From Chitinophaga qingshengii (GTDB lineage Bacteria; Bacteroidota; Bacteroidia; Chitinophagales; Chitinophagaceae): a DNA stretch of 64,000 nucleotides. Made by a program: the position numbers and the translations under genes. The stretch covers positions 186,001 through 250,000 of the forward strand of contig NZ_JACVFC010000007.1 in the NCBI RefSeq assembly GCF_014529935.1, in the 5' to 3' direction. This document shows positions 35,287 through 44,285 of this stretch, one piece after another. Below the pieces are notes generated by a model. It searched no databases. It had not been told where the DNA came from and saw only the letters and a program-made list of their open reading frames with translations. Each line of letters starts with the position of its first letter. Positions within the stretch are counted from its first letter, which is position 1.

Positions 35287-38200
35287 TTAAAAGGTGATGT
35301 TAAGACCAACAGAATAAGTACGGGCAATCGGATAGGAGCCATAGTCTTCTCCTGCAGTCAGTGCATTGTCTGTACGGTTGCTGATTTCGGGGTTGAATAA
35401 GGAATATTTGGTGAAGGTGAAAGGATTTTGTACAGCGCCATAAATTCTCGCTGCGGAGATATGCGCCCGTTCCAGCAGGGATGAAGGAAGGTTGTATCCC
35501 AGAGCAATATTTCTTACCCTCACGAAAGAACCATCTTCCACATGCCAGGTGGAGGTGATACCGTTGCCACCCGTAGCCAGGCGGTTGGCCCTGTTGATAT
35601 AGCCGTTACCGATATTATCCGGAGAAACGTAATGGTCTTTTACAAAACTCAGGTTATTAAAGTTGCCTTCCACATTGGCGATATAACGTCTGAAAAGATT
35701 AAGGATTTTATTGCCCTGGCTACCCTGGATGGAGAAGCTAAGGTCCAGCTGTTTGTAGCGCACGGTATGACTGAAACCAAAAATATATTTAGGCTGAAAG
35801 CTACCCACGATGGCCCGGTCGTTGGCATCTATTTTTCCATCGTTGTTAATGTCTTTGAATTTCAGATCGCCCACATAGGTTGGATTACTGGTTTTGGCAG
35901 AGCCGTCGAGATCCGCTTTGTCGCGGTAGATGCCATCGGCCACGTACAGGTAGTAGGAACCGATTGTTTCCCCGATTTTGGTGATAAAATAGGCGTTGCC
36001 GGTACCGCCGGTAGCGATGATGGGAGAGCCGGAGGGACCCAGCCGGGTGACTTTGTTTTTGTTAAAGGAGATATTGGCGTTGCCCTCCAGGGACCAGTCT
36101 TTCCCCAGTTTTTTGTTATAGGATAAGGTTATCTCCACGCCGCGGTTATTCAACGCGCCGATATTTTGCAGGTAGGTGCTGAATCCGGATATCCCGGGTA
36201 CCGGCAGGTTCAGCAACAGTTTGGTAGTATTGGAATTATAGTAGTCCACTGTCAGGTTCAGCACATCTTTAAAGAATCCGATTTCCAGGCCAGCATCAAA
36301 GCTGGCGGTGCTTTCCCAGGTGAGATCAGGATTGGCGGGCGTTACCACAGACACGCCGTTTACCAGCGTTTGATTACCCAATATGTAGTTGCTGTTGGTG
36401 CTGTTAGTACCGTTGTAGTTGGCCAGCTGTGCCAGCGAGCCATAGTTGGGTATCTGGAAGTTACCCGTAAGGCCATAGCTGCTCCTCACTTTCAGGGAAC
36501 TGATGACAGGTACGTTTTTAAAGAAGGGCTCATTGGATACCTGCCAGGCTGCGGAAATAGCAGGGAAGGAAGCCCATTTTTTGTTGATACCGAAGCGGGA
36601 CGATCCGTCTCTTCTGACAGAGCCAGTCACGAAATATTTGCCGGCATAACTATACTGTACCCTCGCCAGCCAGGAATTCAGGCTCCATTGTTCCTGGGAG
36701 GAAGAACCGGCGTTGATTTGGCCGGCATTGAGTGTGGTGACAATATCCGTCGGAAAGTTGATGGCGGTGAGTGTATTATGCTCCTGGTTTTCTTTCTGTA
36801 CCGTAAAACCAGCCAGGGCGTCTATCTTATGTTTTCCGAACAGCTTCGCATACGACAGGGTATGTTCCATCAGCCAGTTCGTATATTGGTCGGTGTTGGA
36901 AAAACCGGTAGCCACGGAAGGCAGGGTGCCGGAGGGAACCGGTAAGGTAGATGGACGGTAATAATCCCGGCGAAAAGTATTGATATCAGTACCGGCGGTA
37001 ATTTTGTATTTCAGTCCGTTCAGTATTTCATATTCCATATAGGCATTAGCCATCAGGCGGAAATTTTTCATACGGTCCCTGATCAGGGTAGCCACTGCAA
37101 CGGGGTTGAGCTGATTGGTCTGACCATATCCCCAAACGTTGACAGAGTCGGCAAAAGTACCGTCCGGATTATGTACCGGGAAGATAGGAGCATATCCCAG
37201 CGCCAGCGCCACCACGCCTGAATTAGGGGCAAACCAGGGTCCTTCTGCGTTCACCAGGCGGTTGTCTGTAAAGGATGGGTTCATATTCACCCCAAAGCGG
37301 AACCGTTTGCTGCCTCCGTCGATGCGGAAGCGGCTGGCATAACGTTTATAGTTATTGTTGATCACAATACCATCCTGGTTAAGATAGTTGCCGGAGAAAT
37401 AATAGGAGAGACCTTCATTACCACCGGAGATACTGACGGTATGACTTTGCATGGGCGCCTGCCGGAAGATTTCTTTTTGCCAGTCGGTGTTGGTGAGACC
37501 CTGTTGACCAGCCAGGTAAGGCAATACCTGCGGCGGTATCCAGGTGGATGGATTCTGTGGCCGTACACTATTAGGGTCAGTAGGTTTGCCGGTAGGAACG
37601 GCATCCAGGTAGGCATTGTTATGACCGTCGTATACCAGTTTGGCATAGTCATAGGCATTGAGCACGTCTACATGTTTATTAACCTGTTGAATACCATAGT
37701 TCACATCATAGTTGACCGTGAGTTTGCCGGCAACGCCCTTTTTGGTACGGATAAGTACTACGCCGGTGGAGCCTCTGGAGCCATAGATGGCTGCGGAAGC
37801 GGCATCTTTCAATACATCGATAGACGCAATATCATTGATGTTGATAGCTGCCAGCGGGTTAGCCGGCTGTTGATAACTGTTGAGACCCGGAGATGCATTG
37901 CGGGTATCATTGGTAACAGGCATGCCATCTATCACAAACAGCGGGTTGTTACCGGCACTGATAGAGCCAACACCACGTACGCGGATAGACACGTTGCCAC
38001 CGGGTGCGCCGTTGGTTTGCATGACCTGTATACCCGCCATTTTCCCCGCCAGGGCCTGATCGAAGGAGGTAACGGGTTGCTGCATCAGGTCGGCAGAACG
38101 AACGGAGGCCACCGCACCGGTCAGCTCTTTCCGGGTACGGCTGCCGTAACCTACCACCACCAGCTCATTCAAACCATGGCTGGATTCTTTCATCCTCACC

Positions 38201-38526
38201 AGCAGCAGATTGCCTTCCCCGTTTTTCACCATGAAACCATTGATCCGGTTGTTTTCATAGCCGATAAAGCTGAAGGAGAAATCGTATTGGGCGCCTGCTT
38301 TCAGCCCTTGTAGCTGAAACACGCCTTTTTCGTTGGTGGAGGCGTTATACGTTTCCGTTCCATTTCGTTGTTTAACGCTAATGGATACACCGATGAGGGG
38401 TTCTCCGTTTTCACTGACTACACTTCCCTTTACCAGCACAGGTTTCCCTGTCTCCTGGGCATGCGTGTACAAGGCGCATAGCAGTAATAAAAGCATACTG
38501 GCGTACCTTTTTAAAAGTCTGATCAT
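35287..38526 (-). CDS. SusC/RagA-family TonB-dependent transporter without STN (system iv)
   Basis: 1079 aa. Signal MIRLLKRYASMLLLLLCALYTHAQ, then directly a carboxypeptidase-regulatory-like domain (VKGSVVSENGEPLIGVSISV); no STN domain lies between. TonB-box-like LVVVGYG, plug (RVRGVGSISAGNNPLFVIDG; VLKDAASAAIYGSRGSTGVV) and barrel ending TYSVGLNITF. Although a sigma/FecR pair is directly upstream, this transporter lacks the usual domain that contacts FecR. It is paralogous to the system ii SusC, sharing for example YAKLVYD...NNAYLDA, LPYLAGQQGL and FRQAPMQ. Confidence 0.95.
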   Translation of the reverse strand: MIRLLKRYASMLLLLLCALYTHAQETGKPVLVKGSVVSENGEPLIGVSISVKQRNGTETYNASTNEKGVFQLQGLKAGAQYDFSFSFIGYENNRINGFMVKNGEGNLLLVRMKESSHGLNELVVVGYGSRTRKELTGAVASVRSADLMQQPVTSFDQALAGKMAGIQVMQTNGAPGGNVSIRVRGVGSISAGNNPLFVIDGMPVTNDTRNASPGLNSYQQPANPLAAININDIASIDVLKDAASAAIYGSRGSTGVVLIRTKKGVAGKLTVNYDVNYGIQQVNKHVDVLNAYDYAKLVYDGHNNAYLDAVPTGKPTDPNSVRPQNPSTWIPPQVLPYLAGQQGLTNTDWQKEIFRQAPMQSHTVSISGGNEGLSYYFSGNYLNQDGIVINNNYKRYASRFRIDGGSKRFRFGVNMNPSFTDNRLVNAEGPWFAPNSGVVALALGYAPIFPVHNPDGTFADSVNVWGYGQTNQLNPVAVATLIRDRMKNFRLMANAYMEYEILNGLKYKITAGTDINTFRRDYYRPSTLPVPSGTLPSVATGFSNTDQYTNWLMEHTLSYAKLFGKHKIDALAGFTVQKENQEHNTLTAINFPTDIVTTLNAGQINAGSSSQEQWSLNSWLARVQYSYAGKYFVTGSVRRDGSSRFGINKKWASFPAISAAWQVSNEPFFKNVPVISSLKVRSSYGLTGNFQIPNYGSLAQLANYNGTNSTNSNYILGNQTLVNGVSVVTPANPDLTWESTASFDAGLEIGFFKDVLNLTVDYYNSNTTKLLLNLPVPGISGFSTYLQNIGALNNRGVEITLSYNKKLGKDWSLEGNANISFNKNKVTRLGPSGSPIIATGGTGNAYFITKIGETIGSYYLYVADGIYRDKADLDGSAKTSNPTYVGDLKFKDINNDGKIDANDRAIVGSFQPKYIFGFSHTVRYKQLDLSFSIQGSQGNKILNLFRRYIANVEGNFNNLSFVKDHYVSPDNIGNGYINRANRLATGGNGITSTWHVEDGSFVRVRNIALGYNLPSSLLERAHISAARIYGAVQNPFTFTKYSLFNPEISNRTDNALTAGEDYGSYPIARTYSVGLNITF

Positions 38527-38615
38527 ATGTTGATGTATTTATACGATTTGCGAAAAAGCACCCCCTTCACCTGTTATTGAAGCAGGTGTCATGTTCATAA
38601 AAGGGCTGTTTGATT

Positions 38616-39647
38616 TTATTTCCTGATAATGATACTATCGCCCACAGACCTGAATTCCAGCTGATTCATCGCGCATATGGCGGCCAGCATATTTTTGAGT
38701 GAATCTTTTTTCAGCACTTTGCCGGTGAAGTATAATGCATTGACATCTTCCTGCTGAAAACAGATCTGCGTTTTAAAATGTGTCCCCAGTGTATGTAAAA
38801 CCTGATCGAGCGGTTCGTTGTTAAAGGAGAGCACGGTCGTGTTGATGCCCCGAACCTTGCTGCCAGCCGCATGTTCCATGACATCAGGCTTGCTGATATG
38901 GAAGGCGCGGGTGATAGTATTGATGGCATATGCTTCACCCGGTAACAAGTAAACGTCGTTGTTGTCCGGCGTATGAATTTGTACTTTACCGGAGGACAGT
39001 TTTACGGTGATATTATTTTGTATTTGTGTATTGATAGTGAACCGGGTACCCAATGCGGTAACCGTTATCCCTGCTGCTTCTACGATAAAAGGCCTTTTGG
39101 TATCGGCGGTCACGGTGAAATCGGCTTGTCCCTGTAAGGCCATCCGGCGTTGCTGATAGGTGATACTGTCTTGCCAGGAAAGGCTGCTGTTGGGCGCCAG
39201 CTTTACCACAGAGCCGTCGGGTAGTGTCAGTATTTTTATTTCACCGCCGTTATTGCTGATATGCTGTCCGGAAATGGCTGCCGTCAGTGCTTTGGACTGC
39301 TTATGTACATCGATGTAATGTTTCAGATAAACAGATCCCGCCAGTATCGCAATAGATGCCGCTACCGATAATGGTAACAGCAACGTTTTCAGTGACCGTT
39401 TTTTTACCGGTTGTATGACAGCCGCTTCTGCTTCCATAGCAGCATGTAGCCGGTCCAGCAGCACGGCGCTTTTTTCCGGCGGCAGCACCTGTTCTTTCTC
39501 CGCGATGCTGCCGAGATAGGCTTCCATCAGCGTTGCTTTTAATGGCTCGTCTGCTCCCTGCTGCAGCAGGGTTTCCAGTTGAGCTATATCTGCGGCGCCG
39601 GCCTGTCCGGTTTTGAATTTCTCTAATAATAAGTAGAACTGTTCCAT
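38616..39647 (-). CDS. FecR-family anti-sigma factor (system iv)
   Basis: 343 aa. Short cytoplasmic part with the LLQQGADEPLKATLMEAYL helix, one membrane helix at about 88-107 (LLLPLSVAASIAILAGSVYL), FecR domain (ISNNGGEIKILTLPDGSVVKL; VEAAGITVTALGTRFTI) and a C-terminal DUF4974 part (FNNEPLDQVLHTLGTHF ... MNQLEFRSVGDSIIIRK). It sits between the sigma gene (77 bases upstream) and SusC (89 bases downstream). Because that SusC lacks an STN domain, its signal must come from another transporter or another contact. Confidence 0.92.
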   Translation of the reverse strand: MEQFYLLLEKFKTGQAGAADIAQLETLLQQGADEPLKATLMEAYLGSIAEKEQVLPPEKSAVLLDRLHAAMEAEAAVIQPVKKRSLKTLLLPLSVAASIAILAGSVYLKHYIDVHKQSKALTAAISGQHISNNGGEIKILTLPDGSVVKLAPNSSLSWQDSITYQQRRMALQGQADFTVTADTKRPFIVEAAGITVTALGTRFTINTQIQNNITVKLSSGKVQIHTPDNNDVYLLPGEAYAINTITRAFHISKPDVMEHAAGSKVRGINTTVLSFNNEPLDQVLHTLGTHFKTQICFQQEDVNALYFTGKVLKKDSLKNMLAAICAMNQLEFRSVGDSIIIRK

Positions 39648-39724
39648 GTGTTCATCTATAAAAACTCAATAACCGGAAAAGAGGGGGGAGGGTGTTATGT
39701 TACCAATATGTTAACTAACGGGAA

Positions 39725-40294
39725 TTAATATTGGAAATAAATGCTAAGGAACAGCAAACCCGCTACAGGCGTAGTGGCCTGATGAGCGGCGATATATGTT
39801 TTAATAAAGGTGGACGAGGCTTTCAGGTATTCTTTGGCGGTATGTGTTGAAATGCCCAGTATAACAGCTGCTTCCTGCAAGGATTTTCCTTCCAGCCGGC
39901 AAAGCTGAAAAATCATTTTTTTTCTGGGCGATAATTTTTCGATCGCATCGCTGATCAGGTCCAGTTGCAGGTCTTTCAGCAGTGCGCTGCAGTCATCTTC
40001 CGTTGCGACAGGAAGTTCCGGATGTGCGGCCAGTATGGTTTTTTCCCTGGCTGCTGTTTTCAGGTATTGAATAGATTTATTATAACTGACAACAAATAAC
40101 CAGCGGGCCGCATCGTTTGTCAGGGCCAGTTTGTGGCGGTTGTTCCACAACGCCAGAAATACCTCCTGTAAAATATCTTCGGCGGCTTCAGGCTGTAGCA
40201 CCAGCTTGCAGATGTTTTTGAACACCGCCTGGTGATATTGGGCGTAAACACTGTCAAATGCAGCCACTTCTGCTTTATGGAGGAATGTAGTCAT
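39725..40294 (-). CDS. ECF-type RNA polymerase sigma factor (system iv)
   Basis: 189 aa from MTTFLHKAEVAAFDSVYAQY; the frame is open 21 codons further, but region 2 starts here. Region 2: FKNICKLVLQPEAAEDILQEVFLALW and ARWLFVVSYNKSIQYLK. Region 4: LSPRKKMIFQLCRLEGKSLQEAA and ILGISTHTAKEYLKASSTF. A short hydrophobic tail ends the protein. It probably drives the SusCD genes downstream under FecR control. Confidence 0.92.
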   Translation of the reverse strand: MTTFLHKAEVAAFDSVYAQYHQAVFKNICKLVLQPEAAEDILQEVFLALWNNRHKLALTNDAARWLFVVSYNKSIQYLKTAAREKTILAAHPELPVATEDDCSALLKDLQLDLISDAIEKLSPRKKMIFQLCRLEGKSLQEAAVILGISTHTAKEYLKASSTFIKTYIAAHQATTPVAGLLFLSIYFQY

Positions 40295-40392
40295 TTCAGG
40301 TGCACTATTTCTGACCACCAAAAATAGGTTCGGGAATACAAAACCAATGATCTGCAAGGTTATATTATGATTATCATTATCGGATTTTTATT

Positions 40393-40400
40393 TACTTTTG
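40393..40400 (+). promoter_or_regulatory. -7 box abutting the 40408 start codon
   Basis: TACTTTTG is an exact match to TAnnTTTG and ends seven bases before the ATG. No -33 TTTG is visible upstream in the A+T-rich stretch. A transcript starting downstream of it would be nearly leaderless. Confidence 0.45.
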
Positions 40401-40407
40401 CGGCACC

Positions 40408-41091
40408 ATGTATTACAGAAAAATCTATCTACCGTTGTTGGCCTGTGCCATGGCCGCTTGTGGCTCTTGTGTTAAAGAAAATACTAAAGAACCTGTTACC
40501 AGCGAAACTGGCAAAGACGCTGATCCTGCTGATCTGAACAGTATTTCCCTGACGATAGAAGGAGAGGTGAACCAGAAAATTGAGACCCGGGGACAGGACG
40601 TTAACGTCGCCTTGCTGAAGTTTACCAAAACTTCCCTGGAGGGATTTGGTATTGGCGCCACAGTGGTGAATGCCTCCACGCATGTCACTACCTCTACCAG
40701 CACCGGGTTGATGAAAATAGACCTGGGAGCAAGAACGGAGCAGGAGGGGCTGGTAGCTGGTTCCGTAACCGTTGAAAGTGGAAACAGCAGACCGACCTAT
40801 TCCGGGCAGTCTTATTTCCTGTATTATGAAACAGCTACTGATCAGCGTAACAGTAAAGCTTACCTGACGCTGACCGAGGTAACGGATACGGCTAACCTGT
40901 TGAAGGTGAGAGGCCAGTTCCGGTATAATGCAGCGTATGGACCAGAACCTATGTCGAATGACTGTGCGTTGGAAGCCATTAAAAACAGCGGTCGCATGCC
41001 AATGTACAACGCAGACTATTGCGGTGCGAAAAAGGTGGCTGTCAAGGGTACGTTTACCATCTATCTCGATAAAGTTATGCAACAAAAATAG
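40408..41091 (+). CDS. Lipoprotein of unknown function, 227 aa
   Basis: Begins MYYRKIYLPLLACAMAACGSC, a lipoprotein signal (AMAAC). The mature protein has an acidic linker (TGKDADPADLN) and then a strand-rich domain (SISLTIEGEVNQKIE; VNVALLKFTKTS; VTTSTSTGLMKIDLG; SYFLYYETATDQ; LLKVRGQFRYNA), ending with two Cys (NDCALEAIKNSG, NADYCGAK) that could bridge. The pattern resembles an immunoglobulin-like or small beta-sandwich surface protein. I do not recognise the family. It is followed by two further unrecognised genes on the same strand. Confidence 0.75.
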   Translation: MYYRKIYLPLLACAMAACGSCVKENTKEPVTSETGKDADPADLNSISLTIEGEVNQKIETRGQDVNVALLKFTKTSLEGFGIGATVVNASTHVTTSTSTGLMKIDLGARTEQEGLVAGSVTVESGNSRPTYSGQSYFLYYETATDQRNSKAYLTLTEVTDTANLLKVRGQFRYNAAYGPEPMSNDCALEAIKNSGRMPMYNADYCGAKKVAVKGTFTIYLDKVMQQK

Positions 41092-41225
41092 TCAGCTGCT
41101 CTTAAAGGAACAGTTCACCATAGGCGTTATTCTCCGGTGTATCCGGTTAATAGCGCCTATGCTGCTTTTAGGTGGATTTCAACAAAAAGCAGTAACTTCC
41201 CCATTACCATGAAATTTTGTAGTAT

Positions 41226-41723
41226 ATGCTGAGATGTTGTTTGTGCGCCCTGATTTTTGCCGTTTGTTTTATGATGATGCCATTTGCCGGGCAGGCGCAG
41301 GCAGATACGGCTGTTTTCAATCGTTACTATGAAAAAGCCTATCGTGCGATGAACTTTGATAAAGTGATCACTCAAACCAAAACGCCGGTAATCGTGATGG
41401 TATATACAGTCGAAAAAGGAAAGAAGATTATCTCCTATTTTCCGGAGCAGGTTCCTGATACCCTGATACAATGTGCCAAAGGAGCAGAGAAGGTGATCAT
41501 GGAAACTGATTGGAAAGCCATATTTCCCGCCCTGAACCCCAGGAAACCTTTTTGTATTGTGCAGCCGGTGGCAGTGCTGGAAATGGAAAATGACCGCATT
41601 GATCACAAACGGCTGTATAGCGTTATCAATAATTCCTTTAGCTTTTGGCGGCAAATGAAATACCCCATTTGGGTTTGTATGCCTATGCAGATTATTTATG
41701 TGCCTACCCGGCTTTTAGATTAA
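41226..41723 (+). CDS. Exported protein of unknown function, 165 aa
   Basis: MLRCCLCALIFAVCFMMMPF followed by AGQAQ is a signal peptide. The mature part is alpha/beta-like (IVMVYTVEKGKKIISYF; VIMETDWKAIFPALNP; FCIVQPVAVLEMEN; FWRQMKYPIWVCMPMQIIYV). No family is recognised. The coding frame is supported by the signal peptide and by its position, 33 bases before the next gene on the same strand, with which it probably forms a pair. Confidence 0.65.
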   Translation: MLRCCLCALIFAVCFMMMPFAGQAQADTAVFNRYYEKAYRAMNFDKVITQTKTPVIVMVYTVEKGKKIISYFPEQVPDTLIQCAKGAEKVIMETDWKAIFPALNPRKPFCIVQPVAVLEMENDRIDHKRLYSVINNSFSFWRQMKYPIWVCMPMQIIYVPTRLLD

Positions 41724-41756
41724 TATTGGTAAGGATGAAAAACCGATGATTATACT

Positions 41757-42452
41757 ATGTTGATAGGACCCTTTGTTGGAGTGGCGCTAGCCCTTATTTA
41801 TATGCTATGGCGGGAGCATACCGCGTCGAAGTATGCTATGTCAGATATACCGGCTTCCGAACCGGTGCATGTACCAGCACCTTTTGGCGGCAACAAGCCT
41901 ATTCCCGCAATACAACAGGAGCAATTTTTAGACCGTTTGCTGAAAGTCGTTGCGTGGACGGAGCTGCTGATGAAAGAACACTCCGGAGTGGAATTTAACT
42001 ACCATAGCATTTTCAGAAAAACAAACCCGGTCATTGATGGAGCGCCTGCGTATCATTTGACGGATGATAGCCTGCATTGGAGTATTGATCTGTATCAGGA
42101 GTACCATATCAGTAACCTGTTGGAAATAGCCATCAAGGCCAGAGAAGGCGTTACACCTGCTATCCTGAAGGAGATCACACAAAAAGGGAAAATACTGGCT
42201 TATCAAACCTGTGTGACTATCGTAGATGGCGCCTCTGAAGCGGAGAGCGATGGATATGTTGATGTTTACGACCTGCCGCCGATTGATACCTGGTTCTTCC
42301 TGGCGGCTGCTCCAAAAAATCAATATGGAATCTTGTATTGTTGGGTGCCCAACGCCTTTGTGGATGCAATAGACCAGGCCCAGGCGGTTAATGCAATAGA
42401 GCCTTATGAATGGGCGACTATTGAAAACCTGCTGCCTGGCCAAATATCCTGA
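41757..42452 (+). CDS. Membrane-anchored protein of unknown function, 231 aa
   Basis: A short N-terminal helix (MLIGPFVGVALALIYMLW) could be an uncleaved anchor. The rest is acidic and soluble, with a FLDRLLKVVAWTELLMKEH helix and strand-like blocks (GKILAYQTCVTIVDG; WFFLAAAPKNQYGILYCWVP). No known domain is recognised. It probably forms a two-gene unit with 41226-41723 (33-base spacing). It does not resemble the AspT operon that follows 85 bases later. Confidence 0.65.
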   Translation: MLIGPFVGVALALIYMLWREHTASKYAMSDIPASEPVHVPAPFGGNKPIPAIQQEQFLDRLLKVVAWTELLMKEHSGVEFNYHSIFRKTNPVIDGAPAYHLTDDSLHWSIDLYQEYHISNLLEIAIKAREGVTPAILKEITQKGKILAYQTCVTIVDGASEAESDGYVDVYDLPPIDTWFFLAAAPKNQYGILYCWVPNAFVDAIDQAQAVNAIEPYEWATIENLLPGQIS

Positions 42453-42537
42453 TGGCTAAACATGGTCATTGAACAAAAATAAGGCAGCTCTTGTTTAAGT
42501 ACTGTATAGTGCTATTCCCGAACGAAAATGACCATTT

Positions 42538-44238
42538 ATGGAGTGGATTACCCATGTATTGCAGCAGTATCCGGAGCTGGCAATTTTCCTCACTATTGCA
42601 TTGGGCTTTGCTATTGGGCCGCTTAAAATCAAAACCTTCAGTCTGGGTACCGTTACCGCCGTACTGTTGATTGGCGTACTGATAGGCCAGTTAAAGATCG
42701 ATATTTCCCCTACAGTAAAATCTGTTTTTTTCCTGCTGTTTTTATTTGCGGTAGGATATAGCGTAGGTCCGCAATTTTTCCGGGGACTGAAAAAAACGGG
42801 TTTGCCACAGATGGGTTTTGCGGTGCTGATGTTGATTACCTGCCTCATTTTTCCGTGGCTCTGCGCGCGTTTTATGGGGTATAATATGGGACAGGCAGCC
42901 GGTTTGCTGGCGGGGTCACAAACGATATCCGCCGTGATCGGCGTAGCCGGGGATACCATTAACGGCCTGCCACTAACGGCAGCGCAGAAGCAGGATTTTA
43001 ACAATGCCATCCCGGTTTGTTATGCGGTGACCTACATCTTCGGTACCGCCGGTTCCGCCTGGGTGCTGGCCAGCCTGGCGCCGGCCATGCTGGGCGGACT
43101 GGAAAAGGTGAAGAAAGCCTGCAAAGAGCTGGAAGCCTCTATGGGCGCAGGTGATGAAAGTAATCAGCCAGGCATGATCGCTGCCGATAACGAGATCGTT
43201 TTCCGGGCATACACGATTACCGCCGATTGGTTTGAGGGAGGTAAAACCGTACAACAACTGGAAAAACACCTGCAGGAGGCGCAGGTGCGTTTGTTCGTGG
43301 AGCGGCTGCGGCAGCAAACTAAACTGGTGGATGCCCAACCAAATATTGTCATTCACAAAGGAGACCGTATTGTACTGAGTGGCCGTAAAGAAGATGTGAT
43401 GGGAGAAAGAGGGTTGATAGGCCCGGAAATACAGGATGCGGAGCTACTGCATTTTCCGGCGGAAATATTACAGGTACTGATCGCGAAAAAAAGTATTTCC
43501 GGTATGAAGGTCAGTGAGCTGAGAGCGCAACCATATATGCATGGCATCTTTATCCGTACCATCAAAGCCGCGGATATTGATGTGCCGGTATTGCCGGATA
43601 CCGTGCTGGAAAGGGGAGATGTGCTGGAGCTGGTAGGGTTGAAAAAAGAAGTAGATAAAGCGGCAAAGGAAATCGGCTACGCCGACAGGCCTACGGAGAA
43701 AACGGATATGACTTTTGTGGGACTGGGTATTTTTATTGGAGGATTGATAGGATTGCTGACGGTTCGTGTAGGCGGAGTGCCTATCAGTCTGAGTACCAGT
43801 GGCGGTGCGCTGATCATCGGGCTGGTATTCGGCTGGCTTCGCTCGCAGCATCCTACCTTTGGCCGTATTCCCGGCCCGGCGTTGTGGGTGATGAACAATG
43901 TAGGGCTGAATATGTTTATAGCTGTAGTAGGTATTTCTGCCGGTCCGGGTTTCGTAGCCGGATTTAAACAGGTGGGTGTGAGCCTTTTCCTGGTCGGCGC
44001 CATCGCCACCGCTTTGCCGCTGCTGGCAGGCGTACTGATGGGTAAATATATTTTTAAGTTCCATCCTGCACTGATACTGGGTTGCACAGCCGGCGCCCGA
44101 ACTACCACCGCCGCGCTGGGCGCCATACAGGATGCGGTAGACAGTAAAACACCTGCCCTCGGATATACCGTTACCTACGCAGTGGGAAACACGTTGTTGA
44201 TCATCTGGGGCGTCGTAATTGTGATGCTCATGCAATGA
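42538..44238 (+). CDS. aspT: Aspartate:alanine antiporter
   Basis: 566 aa. An N-terminal block of about five helices (AIFLTIALGFAIGPL, VTAVLLIGVLIGQL, FFLLFLFAVGYSVGP) includes the GYSVGPQFF motif of the AspT/YidE family. A cytoplasmic middle section with two TrkA-C-like domains (about 205-290 and 300-380) follows, then a second helix block (VGLGIFIGGLIGLLTV, LIIGLVFGWLRSQHPTFGRI, ALILGCTAGARTTTAALGAI). AspT exchanges external aspartate for internal alanine, which is electrogenic. The aspartate 4-decarboxylase gene directly follows, as in the known Tetragenococcus aspD-aspT pair, which makes the assignment firm. It is the first gene of an apparent three-gene operon. Confidence 0.92.
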   Translation: MEWITHVLQQYPELAIFLTIALGFAIGPLKIKTFSLGTVTAVLLIGVLIGQLKIDISPTVKSVFFLLFLFAVGYSVGPQFFRGLKKTGLPQMGFAVLMLITCLIFPWLCARFMGYNMGQAAGLLAGSQTISAVIGVAGDTINGLPLTAAQKQDFNNAIPVCYAVTYIFGTAGSAWVLASLAPAMLGGLEKVKKACKELEASMGAGDESNQPGMIAADNEIVFRAYTITADWFEGGKTVQQLEKHLQEAQVRLFVERLRQQTKLVDAQPNIVIHKGDRIVLSGRKEDVMGERGLIGPEIQDAELLHFPAEILQVLIAKKSISGMKVSELRAQPYMHGIFIRTIKAADIDVPVLPDTVLERGDVLELVGLKKEVDKAAKEIGYADRPTEKTDMTFVGLGIFIGGLIGLLTVRVGGVPISLSTSGGALIIGLVFGWLRSQHPTFGRIPGPALWVMNNVGLNMFIAVVGISAGPGFVAGFKQVGVSLFLVGAIATALPLLAGVLMGKYIFKFHPALILGCTAGARTTTAALGAIQDAVDSKTPALGYTVTYAVGNTLLIIWGVVIVMLMQ

Positions 44239-44285
44239 AATCTTCCTGACCAGTCGTCAGATATCTCCCAAAAAAACATTATCAT

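Noticed and set aside
14095..40294. Polysaccharide utilisation loci
   Set aside because: Four SusCD pairs are present, but there is no glycoside hydrolase, polysaccharide lyase, carbohydrate esterase or hybrid two-component sensor in the window.
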